From Bostrychus sinensis (lineage: Eukaryota; Chordata; Actinopteri; Gobiiformes; Eleotridae), in contig CM036256.1 in NCBI GenBank assembly GCA_020698575.1, forward strand, positions 12,725,908 to 12,789,907: DNA of 64,000 bases, read 5' to 3'. A program made the position numbers and the translations under genes. The notes beneath the pieces were generated by a model. It did not search any database. It was given only the letters and a program-made list of their open reading frames with translations, and was not told where the DNA came from. This document shows positions 11,863 through 23,258 of this stretch, one piece after another (the stretch's first letter is position 1; every line of letters starts with the position of its first letter).

Positions 11863-14709
11863 AGTTGTGCAGATAAGTTCAGTTTGAATCACCTTTAGTA
11901 CTGTATCTATTGTCCAAAATGGTAAAGAGGGTGTAAAACTAAGAAATCCTCACTTGTGCCAAAGACAAATTGGCAACATTTTCTCAGTCTTGTCTTGTTC
12001 TTTTGATAAACAGCCATAGGCCGAGAACAGACAACATTTAGTAAGTGGATGATGTTGCTCAGTAAATGCCAGAAAAGTGGACGTCTCATATCACAGATGT
12101 TGGGCTTTAGATGGCGTCCGCAGCTCACAGCTCCTCCTCTGTGAATTCAAATCACTGCATTTGTTGTTGCTTTATGATGCATTAAACATGACCATAACTT
12201 GTACCGTGAAATGTGAGTTGCGTCAAATATAGAAAATTCATGTAGCTCTGAGATCACACTAAACCTACTGAATAAACCATACGGAGCATCAATTACTCAA
12301 CAAAACCAAAGCAATTTACATTTACTGCAGTGGCGTCTGTGGTACTTAAGCCCTACTTGGGGGGATTTTTGTCATTTACCGTTTTTTTCTTAACTAAAAA
12401 AGGTTCTTCTGGCAGAACGAATTCCAAGAACAGAGCACTCTTAAGCATCGAAATTCTGCAGTTTTATAATTTCATCAAACTCATAATCTCTGTGAAGACT
12501 CTCACTCATCCATGCTAATTGAATCACAACAAAAGGATTAAAAAGCAGTCATCTGGACTTGGTTTTTAAAGTTGAAGACGTTTCGGCTCTTATCCAAGAA
12601 GCTTTCTCAAATGATTCAATTGAGAAAACCAAACTCATAATGGAATAAAAATTATATTTTCAGTCTGACTGTAAATGACAAATATTTTTACAAATTAGTC
12701 CTTGGTGATCAGTGGTGATATAGAACAGGTATAAGCCTAAAATAGCCTTCATACTTACTGCTACAGCGCAGCTTTCAGTAGTGACCAGTCCGTGCCCCAT
12801 CCCCTCTGCATACATTATTATATTACTCTGTATTATCTGTCTATATCACTCTGGCCTAACAGAGAGATTGAGGGTCACTGTCCAGCCACCAATGATAGAA
12901 GGATTTCCAAATTTCTGAATGTTCCAGTGAGCGCTGTTAGGGCCATAATCCTGAAGAGGAAAAAAACATAATTCTACCAGAAACCAGCCATATTAGATAG
13001 AAATATACTGTATTTGTTGAGAAAACTGGTGACATGTTCAATATAAATTTTACCTGCTCTATATTACTCTGGATTTCTCTGTCCTGGTACTTCTATCCAC
13101 TGTCTAAATTGGCACTATTGGCTTCATCCAGGGTGTACCCCACCTAAGGCCCATAGTTCCTGGGTTAGGTTTGGGCTACCCACAACTATTGTGAATAGGT
13201 GGAAGAAAATAAAAGATTAACATTACATGCCGTTACACAGCCCCCCTGGAGTTTTGAGATTTAGCTGCCTACATCTTTTCATTTGTGCCGCTGATTCACC
13301 GTCTACTGAAGCTCTCTTATCATGAGAAGCGTTGAGTTTGAAGTCTTTGGAAATCTGAATTTGTTGTACTTGCCATCACCTTCTTTCACAGTAGGAAACT
13401 CCTGAAAATCTGTACCAGTTGTAGAAAGGTGACAGAGACTTGTCACACACTGCATGAGAAGCAAAACTCTGAGGTAAAAAGGAAACCATCTACTGTGATA
13501 TTAATTACGCTTTGGGCTTACTTCTTTCATGCGTGACTTTCTGAATCTTGTTCACACTTTTTCACTTCCTCGGGAGTTCCTTATTTAGGTATTTCCTGTT
13601 AGATTACATCAGCAAAACCGTCCAATCAGCATCCTGGGTTTTTAGAAATAGGTTTTGTAATCCACATTAATAAAACATAAAGTTGAGGCAGCCCAGGACT
13701 CAAGCTGGACGTACTGAATAAGGGATATATTTCAGGAGCTAAAAAAATCTTGATGTAACTGAGGCTGCATTTGTGATGAATTCACTTTATGTACTCAGAC
13801 AAGAAAAGCACACAAAGTAGGTTGCTATAAAACAAAAGCATGTAGTATAGACTGGAAGTAAATGTAAAGCAACGTCACTTGAAGCCACAAACTTCATGTT
13901 AAAAATAGGTCGTCCTGAGAAGCACAACAGGAGGCATGTTATAAGGAGCGTCCTTAAGGGCCAATTTAAATAACAAATGCATTACAAAACCTTCTTGCAC
14001 TATCTAGAAATAGAGATACAAGAACAAAAAAAGTTTTCCCCTCTGCCCTGCCTTTAAAGTGATAGGATTTTTGTATGCAGTGTTCATGTTGATTAAATAT
14101 TCTATGGTCCAAGCCGAAAGAGCTGTAGTTGTTGTACATGCTAAATCTGAGCTAAGAAATGTGCATTCAACATGAGAAGAACCCAGAATAAAGCCTAGAA
14201 AATAAAATATCTGTTCAGACATTGTTGGGCACATACACATTAGCTATTACTTTATGAAAACCCATATGCACTGCCCATTAGCTTTCTGAAGTTTAAAAGT
14301 GAATTACTATGTTCATAGACTTAGAGCTTCATACAAAAATAAAAATACAATTTATTCTGCTAATTTAGAAGCCTAACAGTGCAGAAGATGATTTGTGTGG
14401 CTCCCTGCAGCTATGAACAACCAGTACTAAGTAACACGTTTTCTTTTGAGCTAGATATAATTACTTATCTTTTTCCACACAATACACTGCATCGAAGCAT
14501 TGTCAAAATAAAGCGATAGTTTTTAGACTACAATATATTATAAATGGATGTGATAAATCTCCTACTGTTATACCACACAATACTGAGACCTAGAGGAAGT
14601 ATTTATGCCCTAACCCATCTATCAATAATGTTTTTTGTTTTTTAATCTAATAATAAAAAAGGATGGCATCATGATGGTGATGATGTAAAGGATGTTTCCA
14701 AGTTTTTCC
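11863..14709. other. No gene recognised; weak repeat traces
   Basis: A GAAGACGTTTCGGCTCTTAT motif near 12574 belongs to a motif common in animal retroelement remnants. The stretch at 13085-13190 (CATCCAGGGTGTACCCCACC) is an R1 fragment on the minus strand. Remaining short ORFs have no domain support. Confidence 0.45.
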
Positions 14710-15225
14710 TAAAGGTCCCCTTTTATGCTAAATGTACTTTTTTTGAGCTTTTAACAATATTATACAGTTTCCACCTCAAAAACCTATCTGCAGTAGTATT
14801 TTGTTTCAATCACATGTTTGAGTAATCCTGTATGCCGAGCCCATCCATTTAACAAGACTGAAAACGCTCGGCCTCATCACTCATACATAGACTCATGAAA
14901 CCAGGAAGTGCTCCTGTGTGTTTCTAAAGCCCATACGCCGTCACCAGACTCATTCTGATATTTTCAGCGCTTAAATTGCCGTCACAACAAAGCAGTTAGG
15001 TCAATTATCTATCTTGTTGCTAACAATGATCAACATGTTGCTAACAGCCATGCTAAATAGCCTTTTCCTGCTTTGTCCAGTCCCCACCATTGCCAGCAGG
15101 GGGCAACATACACCTAATCCAAGCGATCTCTGCAAAGTCAAAGCTCCCCAAAAGAAGATTTTCCATACATATACATTATTATATACATTATTGTCAGTTA
15201 TAAAATATGAAATACTAATGCAGTT
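14710..15225 (+). mobile_element. MITE, subfamily A
   Basis: It starts TAAAGGTCCCCTTTTATGC and carries GTTGCTAACAGCCATGCTAA, CCAGCAGGGGGCAACA and CACCTAATCCAAGC. These are shared with 56020-56410 (same strand) and 39724-40170 (opposite). The right end is truncated after GAAATACTAATGCAG. It is non-coding. Confidence 0.7.
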
Positions 15226-15541
15226 ACTTACTACTTAATATGCCATTGTTGAGAGAGAGGAGATTGGTGAAAACATGACTAGCAAGTGGCTAACAACATG
15301 AAACATCATCTTTGTTTTTTTATAATAATGACTATAAAAAAAAAATAAATAAAAAAACGAAAGTAAGGTCCTATGATGCAAACATTAATTGTTGGCTGTA
15401 GTCTGAGATTAAGTTTATGTTTCAGTCAATAATGTTCCTTTTTTGTGCTTATTTCCCAGTGCCACGTATTGTTTCCCTGTTTCCATCACAGAGATATATA
15501 AGCTCAGGCTGAAAGAAACCTGTACTGTACTTCTCTTTCAG

Positions 15542-15646
15542 CGAAATGAAAAACCATGATGCCCTAATCCACATGAGGCCAAAGAACATCATGGAAATAT
15601 ATCTGTGTGACGCCACTCACATCCAGGCGGGACAGGAGTTGGAGAG
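15542..15646 (+). CDS. Candidate internal exon, 105 nt, gene unknown
   Basis: A 105-nt stretch lies between a good 3' splice site (TGTACTTCTCTTTCAG, ending 15541) and a consensus donor (GAGAG then GTGAGA at 15647). One frame is open throughout, with one leading base, 34 full codons and two trailing bases. It reads EMKNHDALIH to start and HIQAGQELE to end. Third codon positions are clearly richer in G and C than the AT-rich surroundings, which is a coding signature. The length is a multiple of three with equal phase at both ends, so it could be a cassette exon. I do not recognise the protein, and I found no convincing partner exon in the window. If it is real, a host gene with very long introns runs through this region on the plus strand. 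Confidence 0.35.
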
Positions 15647-15984
15647 GTGAGATCCTCCTGAGATGTCCCCTCTGTATATACAGAATACAACAGTCTCTAT
15701 CACCGGGAACATACCCCCGAGTGCGGAGTATTCAGAGATGTATACACAGTGCACCTGGGCTAGCAGCTGACAGCAGGGGCAGGTTCACTTTGAAATGGTT
15801 TAAATATCAGAGCAGCAGAAGGTCTGATAAAACATGCCACCACCGCTGACAACAGACAAATATCCCACATGCCGACAGACACAGAGGGGCCACAAAGTCA
15901 GGGGTATGTCATAAAAAGTTGCTTCAACTGGAGAAGGCTCAGTATGGGGAAGTTTCTAGCAGGGCCTGTTTCTGTATTTGACCC

Positions 15985-16345
15985 ATACATCCAATGCTGT
16001 AGGTAGTAGTTCCCAACCTTTTTGGTGTTGTGTACCCCAGGAACTGCTTTAGCCCTGGTTTGGACACAGCTTAGTCCTGGTGTAGTCCAACCATGTCTTT
16101 TAAACCATGTCAAAACCCAGTCTAAACCATGTTTAGACTGGGTTTAGACCTGGTTTGTTCCTAGTTTTGTCCTGATTGATTCTTGGTTTAGTTCTAGTTT
16201 TAGGTAATTTTTTTCCTGGTTGAGTTCTGATTTTAGACCTTGTTTAGTCCTGGTTTATTCCTGGTTTAGTTTTGGTTTTAGACCAGGTTTAGTCCTGGTT
16301 TAGTTCCAGTTTTAGACCTCCAGTTTAGTCCTCCTTTAGTGTTAA
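15985..16345 (-). mobile_element. hAT-type MITE with internal minisatellite
   Basis: The end GTAGTTCCCAACCTTTTTGG near 16006 resembles the hAT terminus seen at 43258. It is followed by about 300 bp of degenerate 12-14 bp units built on TTTAGTCCTGGTTTAG. The same units, on the other strand, fill 42783-43258. The far end is not clear, and the stretch from 16346 to 16499 shows nothing further. Confidence 0.6.
16113..16145. repeat. Perfect 15-bp hairpin in the minisatellite
   Basis: AAACCCAGTCTAAAC (16113-16127), a CAT loop, then its exact reverse complement (16131-16145). Two minisatellite units meet head to head here. Confidence 0.9.
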
Positions 16346-16499
16346 GTTCCCTTAATTTAGGCTAATTTTATTTATTCAAAACCAAATGTTTAAAGGCATT
16401 ACAAATGATCATATAACTCCAAGTAGCCCCTGCAAATTGCTCGCCTACCCCTAGGGGTCACCCTAGGCAGGATCAGTGCGCGATCCAAGAACTCTCCAT

Positions 16500-17066
16500 T
16501 TCAATAGGCTATATTATGCTTTTATTTATATTTTAAACCAATGTAAGTCTCCTTTAGAACAGCACTGTATATTTTACTTTAAAAACATAATCTGACTTAA
16601 ACATTTTTAATAAGTACTCTGCTGGTGCCATAAGGAAACAGATGAAGAGACCACCAGAGGGCAGCAGAGTGCAGACAGAAACAAAGGAAAAAAATGCAGT
16701 TTATTTTCTTAATCTTTTTGTGTGATCCCATTTTACTACATAATGAAAAACAGCTGAGAGGAATCAGTGGCAACAAAGCTGCAAACCATTTTTTGGATAA
16801 ATGAATGAGAGCAGACTGGATGTAGAGGGCTTGTTGATTGGTCAATGCTTCCTGGAGTGGGCGGGGGTTTATGGGAGAGGCGGAGGTCCGTGCAAATTAA
16901 CGTTTTGTGGGCTCAGAACGGCCGTGTCAGAGAATAGAGGATTATTTAAACATGCATGAATGAAGCAAAACACGACGTCATGTATGTTTTTGATGAGGGA
17001 ACAACCTTGAAAAACAAGGTAGAAAGCTCAGAAAAATAGATTTTCCATAATTAATCACCTTTAAAG
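16500..17066 (-). mobile_element. MITE, subfamily B
   Basis: Reverse-oriented copy of the repeat at 17836. It has GGCTATATTATGCTTTTA at its left edge, GAGCAGACTGGATGTAGAGG, TTGATTGGTCAATGC, and TGATGAGGGAACAACCTTG near the right edge, ending CACCTTTAAAG. The adjacent opposite-strand copy at 17836 means two copies face each other about 0.8 kb apart. Confidence 0.75.
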
Positions 17067-17835
17067 TCCAAATACTAGTGCTGCTTTAAGCCACAACCCT
17101 GGCCAGGAGTGCCTAGCTAGATGATTATCCTATTGCACGTTTTTAGGTTTACTGTATAAGAGAAGCATGACATAGTGACTTTTTCAGGGGCTACTGAACA
17201 AAACACTAATCCCCTTGCACCATACAACTCAGAGGAAAAGCTAAAAATAACAGCTGAAGGCACCCATAGTATCAGAAAGTACTTCCCAACAGGAAACAAT
17301 CCAGCTCTAAACTTCAGATATCTTCATATGAGCATATGATTTGTGTGGCTGGGACGTCTTTCTCTCCCACTCTCTCGGTGAATATTGTTAGCCCTGGAGC
17401 TCCTGTTCAGTCCTGATGATGATGATGATGATGATGATGATGCAGCAGTGTGTTGGTGTCATGGCAGACTGATATGTGATCTTTCTCTGGCTTCAGACTT
17501 CAGAGCTGCCAAGACTGTGAGTGGGCTCAACCTGAAAATAGCAGAGCCTTTATAGGGGGAGGTCAGATTGCTGATAATAGCTTCACTCTGCAGTATAGAA
17601 AGCCTTTTAGGATCACCATCACCACTGGGATATCTCAGTCTTTTAACTTCAGACTGCAATATGTTCATGGTATCATTTTATACACAAAAGTTTGACTGAC
17701 TGAAGTCCAAGATGTCTCCAATGGCACAATGTTTTTGAGAATATTTGTAACCTTCATTATAATAATCTACCAATAAAGTTGTTTTGGCCGGTGTTTTTTC
17801 TTTCATTACCAAGACAACTCAAAAAGTAATAGGAT
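17067..17835. other. No gene recognised; short (GAT)n array
   Basis: Between the two facing MITE copies lies unique-looking sequence with a (GAT)n microsatellite at 17415-17442. Two ORFs of 60-69 codons on the minus strand show no domain. Confidence 0.5.
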
Positions 17836-18727
17836 TTAAAGAGGCTATTTTATGCAGTATTTTGCTTTTCTGAGCTTTCTTCCATGTTATAATGATGCTC
17901 CTTCAACAAAAAACATACTGTACCTGGAGTTGTGTTTAGCTTCATTTACACGTTTGAGTAATCCTGTATTCTCTGACATGACCTCTCTGAGGCCTCAGAA
18001 AGCTTGGTTGCATGAACCTCAGCCTCTCCCACGAACCCCCGCCCACTCCAGAAAGCACTCAACAAATCAATCAACAAGCCTTCTACATCCAGTCTGCTCT
18101 CATTCATTTATCAAAAAAACAAACAAAACAAAAAAACAGTGTACAGCTCTGTTTCCTCACAGTTGTTTTTCATTTTATAGTAAAATATCATCATACAAAA
18201 AGTTTAAGGAAATAAAAACCTTTTTCCCCTCCTTTTTGTATTCAAAAGACCACAACACGTCCCTGTTATGTTTGCTTGCGATGTATTTTGAAGCTTTACT
18301 TACTCCTTGTGTTTTTCTGTTTTACTCCCTGCCCTCCTGTGTTTCCCGCCCCGTGTGAGTGTATGCCCCGCCCCGGTGCATTTCACTTGTGCCTCGTCCC
18401 CTTGTGTATTTAGTCCCTGTGTTCTCCCCAGTCCTTTGTTGTGCCATTGTCATGTCTTTGTCTGAAGTCTCATCCTCATTGTGTTTTTGATTAGTTCTTT
18501 GTTTTTTCCTCTGTCTTTTTTTATGTTGGATTTTTGAATATTGGGCTTCATTTCTCCTCCTTCTGAACTTTGGTTTGTTTTCACCCATTTCTGTCATTAA
18601 GTTTCACCTTCCACAGTCCTGCTTTTTGGCTCCTTTTTTCCCCTGTGCCCCTCTAACCGTGACACTTCTGGAGGTGACCAAGATTGGTTTTAAAAATATG
18701 ACTAAAAGTATAATACAGCCCCTTTAA
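17836..18727 (+). mobile_element. MITE, subfamily B, split by LTR-like sequence
   Basis: It runs from TTAAAGAGGCTATTTTATGC to TAATACAGCCCCTTTAA, with the ends as inverted relatives and a terminal TTAA on each side. Internal landmarks match 1-478. It is interrupted at 18304-18664 by unrelated T-rich sequence. An ORF of 168 codons across 17852-18358 is a read-through of the MITE into the insertion and is not a gene. Confidence 0.75.
18304..18664 (+). mobile_element. LTR-like sequence nested in the MITE
   Basis: T- and C-rich sequence homologous to 24084-24460: CTTGTGTTTTTCTGTTTTAC, TATTTAGTCCCTGTGT, CAGTCCTGCTTTTTGGC, ending CCGTGACA. It interrupts the MITE copy, so it inserted later. The left end is truncated relative to the other copy. 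Solo LTR is my best guess; no protein-coding part is present. Confidence 0.5.
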
Positions 18728-18894
18728 ATGATATTTTAGGGAAAGGAAGAAATATTTTTTGTTGTTTATTCAGAAGACTGCTTTTTTTTAAAGAATTCTG
18801 TACCATTGCAAGATAGGGCCAAAGATACTAACTCCAGCCACAAGGGGTCAATAAGGGACAAGAAACAAATTATTAATTTTATTAGTTGTGAGTT

Positions 18895-19045
18895 ATAACA
18901 CCTTTGTAGCTAAATAGATACCACAATTACAAAAGAAGTAAAGCATCACTGGTTTGAGTTTGAATCTGGGTACTGTATCTTTACCGTTGCAAGATAGGGC
19001 CAATGCCTTTGCTCACTGCTAACAAGCGCTTCTAGTTGCAGTTTT
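18895..19045 (+). mobile_element. tRNA-derived SINE, diverged
   Basis: CCTTTGTAGCTAAATAGATA is a decayed A-box region. GGTTTGAGTTTGAATCTGGG is the B-box region, followed by ACCGTTGCAAGATAGGGCC and a GCGCTTCTAGTTGC tail. The order matches the SINE at 8452-9740. The flank at 18795-18880 carries another fragment of the same body. Confidence 0.55.
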
Positions 19046-19905
19046 CAGCCTCAGAAGAGAAACAGTTATATACTTACTATAGAAAATAAGCATCTAGACT
19101 TGGATTTTCATTGCGTTTTTTATAAAATTTTACAATATAACATTTTATAGTTTCATTTGTGCATTTTTTATAATTATATACCAAAGCAACTGCAACAAAT
19201 CAAGAACAGCCACAGCTATCTGGAGCAGTGTTAATGTCTTGAGTGGCTCCAAACACAGCCAAACTGACACTGACACCGAATGGGCCTAACTACTTTTCTG
19301 ATGTGCGTCAATTAGAAAGACTATTCCAAACTTACCGTCCTTCAGGCTCGAGTGGGAACATAAGATATGCACTCAATGCTATTTTCATTTGTAAAGTCTA
19401 ACTACATTACATTACCACAATTCAAGATGATGGTTTTTATGTTGGAAATATTTCTCCTTTTCAAAAGTAGATGATTGACGTTGCATGTCTAAACAAAAGG
19501 CTCGGTGTAAGAGTTTTTGTGCACAAGGTCTTCTACGCTGACGGAGCTGTAAAAGCCATAAAGCCTATCCTTTTCAGAGAATAGCAATTCAATTAGCACA
19601 AAACGGCTGTGGTTGTTAGGCAACTCCAAGGACATGCCATTCTTTTGCACAGTGGCATTCAGCGGTTTCATAAATGTAATGACATTAAAGTGAAAACCAC
19701 AGCCAAGGATGATTATAAAGCTGTTTGAAAAGCCTGGCTGAATGGCAGTCTTCACCTGCATATGCCGTTTTGTCTGATTCTGAGAAATGACGCTGAAGAT
19801 GTGACTCTGGGATTAAATGCGTCACCTCAACGGCAATGAACGCTGTGTATTAAACCACATAAGAAATCATATATTGTTCAATGTCTGTGCCCCTCAGAGC
19901 AGCAC

Positions 19906-19942
<37 letters not shown>

Positions 19943-20334
19943 CCACAGCATTCTTACAGTGATTTAAGGTAACAATCTTTTTTTTATTATTATTAAAATG
20001 TGTTGAAATTGTAAAAGGAGAGATTTGTGTAAAATTGGTGTAAAACCTATACCCAATCAATTCGGATTTTTTGGATGTTCCCGAATTACCTCCCAAACTG
20101 GGGCCATTTATTTATTGAGCCCACTTTTTATAAGAATATTTTGAAAATATAGGCCTAGATTAGACACAAAACATATATATAACTAAATAAAAACAGTAAC
20201 TTTTTTCCCCTGCTCGGTGTTGACGGAACAAGCCTGAAAAAAGTCCAACAAATTAAGTCCCGTCTAAAAAGTATACAAGTATCACAAATTAAATACTACA
20301 AGTAAATATACAACTAGTGCATACTGTTGGTATA
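19046..20334. other. No gene recognised; unique patch and poly(A)
   Basis: The patch 19300-19830 is non-repetitive. On the minus strand it has an open frame without stop from about 19833 to 19489 and a consensus donor (GTAAGTTTGG) at about 19336. No protein family is recognised. A run of 31 A residues lies at 19910-19940. The rest holds nothing I can name. Confidence 0.4.
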
Positions 20335-20450
20335 ATGCCAGCGCAAGGGGCCACAACCTGTGTATTATTATTGTACTTGTGCCGGCCCCAAGACTGGATA
20401 AATGAAGAAGGTTGCAACCTATATCAAAATATGTAATTCACTGCACGCTA
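20335..20450 (-). repeat. R1 repeat fragment
   Basis: GTGCCGGCCCCAAGACTGGA followed by TAAATGAAGAAGG is the reverse complement of the R1 core seen at 1021-1335. Confidence 0.5.
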
Positions 20451-20759
20451 TGAAAGTAAAAGCACAAAAGAAATAAGCCACATGTTAACACCTAGTCTAA
20501 GAAGGTGATTTTCTCATGTAAGAGCTATTAGAGAGTTTTTTTTTGTTTTTTTTTTTTGTTTTTTTTTTGTCTTCGAAATGGAAATGCAAGCCTTTTCAGT
20601 GACTACTGAACCAAATTATGCCGTACTGATCCACCCTGTACCATACTACTCAGTGGAAAGGCACAAAATAAAAGGAAATAGCTCTAGTGAAAATGCTAAT
20701 TTCTTGTGTAAAGCTTATCTCAACACAGAGCATAAGGTTTGTAAAAACACACACATCGG

Positions 20760-20890
20760 TTCATGATCTTCTTCTTTTCCTCCAGTTCACGGTCACCACA
20801 GCAAATTATTTGCCTCGTAGCATGCAGAGTTACACATTGATACGGCACAAGTTTTACGCTGGATGCTATTTCTGATGCAACCCTTTCCAA
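20760..20890 (+). repeat. R1 repeat fragment
   Basis: CACAGCAAATTATTTGCCTC, then AGTTTTACGCTGGATGC and TGATGCAACCCTTTCC, match the left half of the R1 core. The intervals before and after (20451-20759, 20891-21134) are T-rich or AT-rich with nothing recognised. Confidence 0.5.
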
Positions 20891-21134
20891 GCATTTGAAC
20901 CTTCGAAAAAAGTTTATACTGTTTACTCTTCATGTTAATGGTCATTTTCTAAGAGTAAAATTTAAAAACATGCATTTTTCTAATTCCATCTTGAAGCGAG
21001 ATTAAATTTCCTGGCCTTGCGTCAAGCAAGGCCATGTTTGCTGCGTTTTGTCTTCATTTGCATTCAGCAGAAATACAGAGCGTCTATTCCAGGCATGATC
21101 GCATACTAATGGCATTTTAAAGGGCATACAGCTA

Positions 21135-21260
21135 CACCCATTCATTTATTCTGTAAACCCAGCTAATCCAGGATCACAGGGAGCTTTAGCCCCAGCGTGT
21201 GCCGGGTGAACCGAGGCAGGCTACTTCCTGAACGAGCCGTCAATCATATCTGCAAACTCT
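21135..21260 (+). repeat. R1-related repeat fragment
   Basis: CCATTCATTTATTCTGTAAA, CCCAGCTAATCCAGG and GCCGGGTGAACCGAGGCAGG resemble the upstream part of the R1/LINE 3' unit. The following stretch to 21624 shows nothing recognised. Confidence 0.4.
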
Positions 21261-21624
21261 AGACGTGATTATCAGTTCATAGTTTAGTTTTTAATGTTGT
21301 AAATGTATGTCTCATATTCCATAATAAGATCTATGGTATATATTCAGACAATGTGCTATAGTAATTTTAAAGTATGTATTTTTTGTCTCTGAAAAAAACT
21401 GTTGACCTAACAGCATACTATGTCATCTAGGCTTTCTTTTTAAGCCCCTGGTGGTTGGTCAGCAACACTTATCAACACAGCTAAAAATACAGCTAAAGAT
21501 AATACAGAGAAAAACACAAAATCTTGAAAGCTAAAGGACACTAAGTGAAGCTAAGAAAGCTAAAAATTTTGGCAACGCATCTGATAAGGTAGAGATAAAT
21601 GTGAAAGGCGATATGCACTAAACT

Positions 21625-22090
21625 TAGGGGTGTAACAATAAAGTAACTATATCGATGTATCATTTTTTTTTCCTATGATAAAACTATATCAATACGCATT
21701 ACCTCGTATCGAATTGTATCTTTTTTTAGGAGGCGTGTCGATATACATGGATTATCGATTGATAATATCGGAAATATCGATATTAGAAATTTGCATGTTA
21801 AAATAAAACCAGTTACAGCTTTTTGAATGCAGTTTTTGTGTTTTTAATGAAATAAAACATTATATTCAACTTTTCTTCCCTCTCTGCTGGACATAATCAA
21901 CCCTGGCCTTGATGCTACATTTGTAAACTTTTATGATTTTTGGCAAAAAGTTGCTGTATCGATTATCAATATGAAGGTGCTGAATCGTATCAAATCGTAT
22001 CGTTCCAAATTAGCCAATATTGTTCTTGAATCATATCAAAACTATTTTAATCCATACATATCGTATTGTTGCAAAAACGTATCGTTCCTA
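21625..22090. mobile_element. hAT-type MITE with 8-bp target duplication
   Basis: It begins TAGGGGTGTAACAATAAAG and ends AACGTATCGTTCCTA, with many internal ATCGATA and GTATCG repeats in both orientations. The flanking octamers ACTAAACT (21617-21624) and ACTAAGCT (22091-22098) match at 7 of 8 positions. Non-autonomous. Confidence 0.85.
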
Positions 22091-22194
22091 ACTAAGCTCA
22101 GAGCTAAGTTTTAAAGGAAGCTCTATAAATAAGTTAAGTTAAGTTATATATTGGTATTTTCCATTGAAATGTTCCTGTTTTACTTGGTTTTTAA

Positions 22195-22460
22195 ACTAGA
22201 AGCCCTGTGATATCATGTCATTATGGATTCACACCAAAATGTGCTCCTTTACAAACCCCTTCTGGCTCCTGTGGTCCTGTATCACAATGGTCTCCACACT
22301 GATCCCTATCCACACCAAAACCATTTCTTCATTGACAGATTACTGACCTTTCCTGAAACTTTCATAAAAATATAACAATTAGTTTTTGAGTTATTTTGCT
22401 AACAGACAAACAAATAAACCAACAGGCAAAACAAAGCCTTGATGGCTAAAGTTCAGAATA
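22195..22460 (-). repeat. R3 repeat, opposite strand
   Basis: Reverse relative of 8741-9297: TTTCATAAAAATATAACAAT, TTTTTGAGTTATTTTGCTAA, then CAGACAAACAAATAAACC. The outer end has CTAGAAGC at 22197. Confidence 0.55.
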
Positions 22461-22855
22461 GGTACCAGCTGGTGCGTATTATTGCGACATGCCACAACAG
22501 TGTTACCAGGGTCAGTGGCAGCCATGTTGACAGGGTGCAAGTGCTCTAAACGTCATTCCTATTTTTACAGATTGTACAGCGCAATTAAAAAATATCACTT
22601 TGTCACAAGGGACACTGTAGCTCCAGTTCTTGGCACAGTAGAGAGATGGAAATCATTGAGGGCCATAATAAAACCTATTAAATGCTCATCCTTATCTTGT
22701 CAACACACTCTCACAAACCCACACGGATTTTTTGGAAAATAAGAGGCATGAGAAAGACAATCCACACTTGAGGCATTAGTGGTAAATATCACCTCTCTAA
22801 AGACTTCAAGTAGCACTATGAAACTGCAACAAGTGACTAGATACACAAGTTATTT
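22461..22855. other. No gene recognised; non-repetitive patch
   Basis: The portion 22560-22740 is non-repetitive and contains TTGTACAGCGCAATTAAAAA. It could be a conserved non-coding element but nothing in the sequence proves it. Confidence 0.3.
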
Positions 22856-23258
22856 CAGGGTAGCTCCAGGTTTTGTGAATTTTAAGACCTTTTGAAGACT
22901 TTTTAATGCCACTTAGAGGTAAATTTAATGCCAGCATCATCAACAACAGAAAAATAATCTTTTTATTAATTTTACACTAAGGAATTATCTGTACTACTCT
23001 GAAACTCAAGGGTCTTATTTTAAAAGTCTAATACAGATGAAAGAACTCCAGCGCTGATCATGAATAAATGAATCATGCATTTCAATGACAACATTTCTTC
23101 AGTAAATATATTTTGGGGTGTTTTTGTGATATTACATAATGTTTTGACAAATTTTAAGACCTACCTACTCATAATATTTAATACTTTTTAGGCCTTAATT
23201 TGGACAAGACCTAATATATATATATTTTTAATGCTTTTAAGACCTTTGGGCAACCTTG
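22856..23258. mobile_element. hAT-like MITE, 5-bp target duplication
   Basis: It begins CAGGGTAGCTCCAGGTTTTG and ends GGGCAACCTTG, with the AATTTTAAGACCTTTTGAAG and TTTTAAGACCTTTGG motifs at opposite ends. TATTT lies immediately before and after. The ends resemble those of 43921-44820. Non-coding. Confidence 0.65.

Noticed and set aside
12540..12620. Hammerhead-like GAAAC core on the minus strand (CCGAAACGTC)
   Set aside because: The CTGATGAG half is not intact and no three-stem fold is evident. I regard it as a retroelement remnant motif.
17852..18358. 168-codon plus-strand ORF
   Set aside because: It starts in a MITE and reads into an LTR-like insertion. The other MITE copies do not keep the frame.
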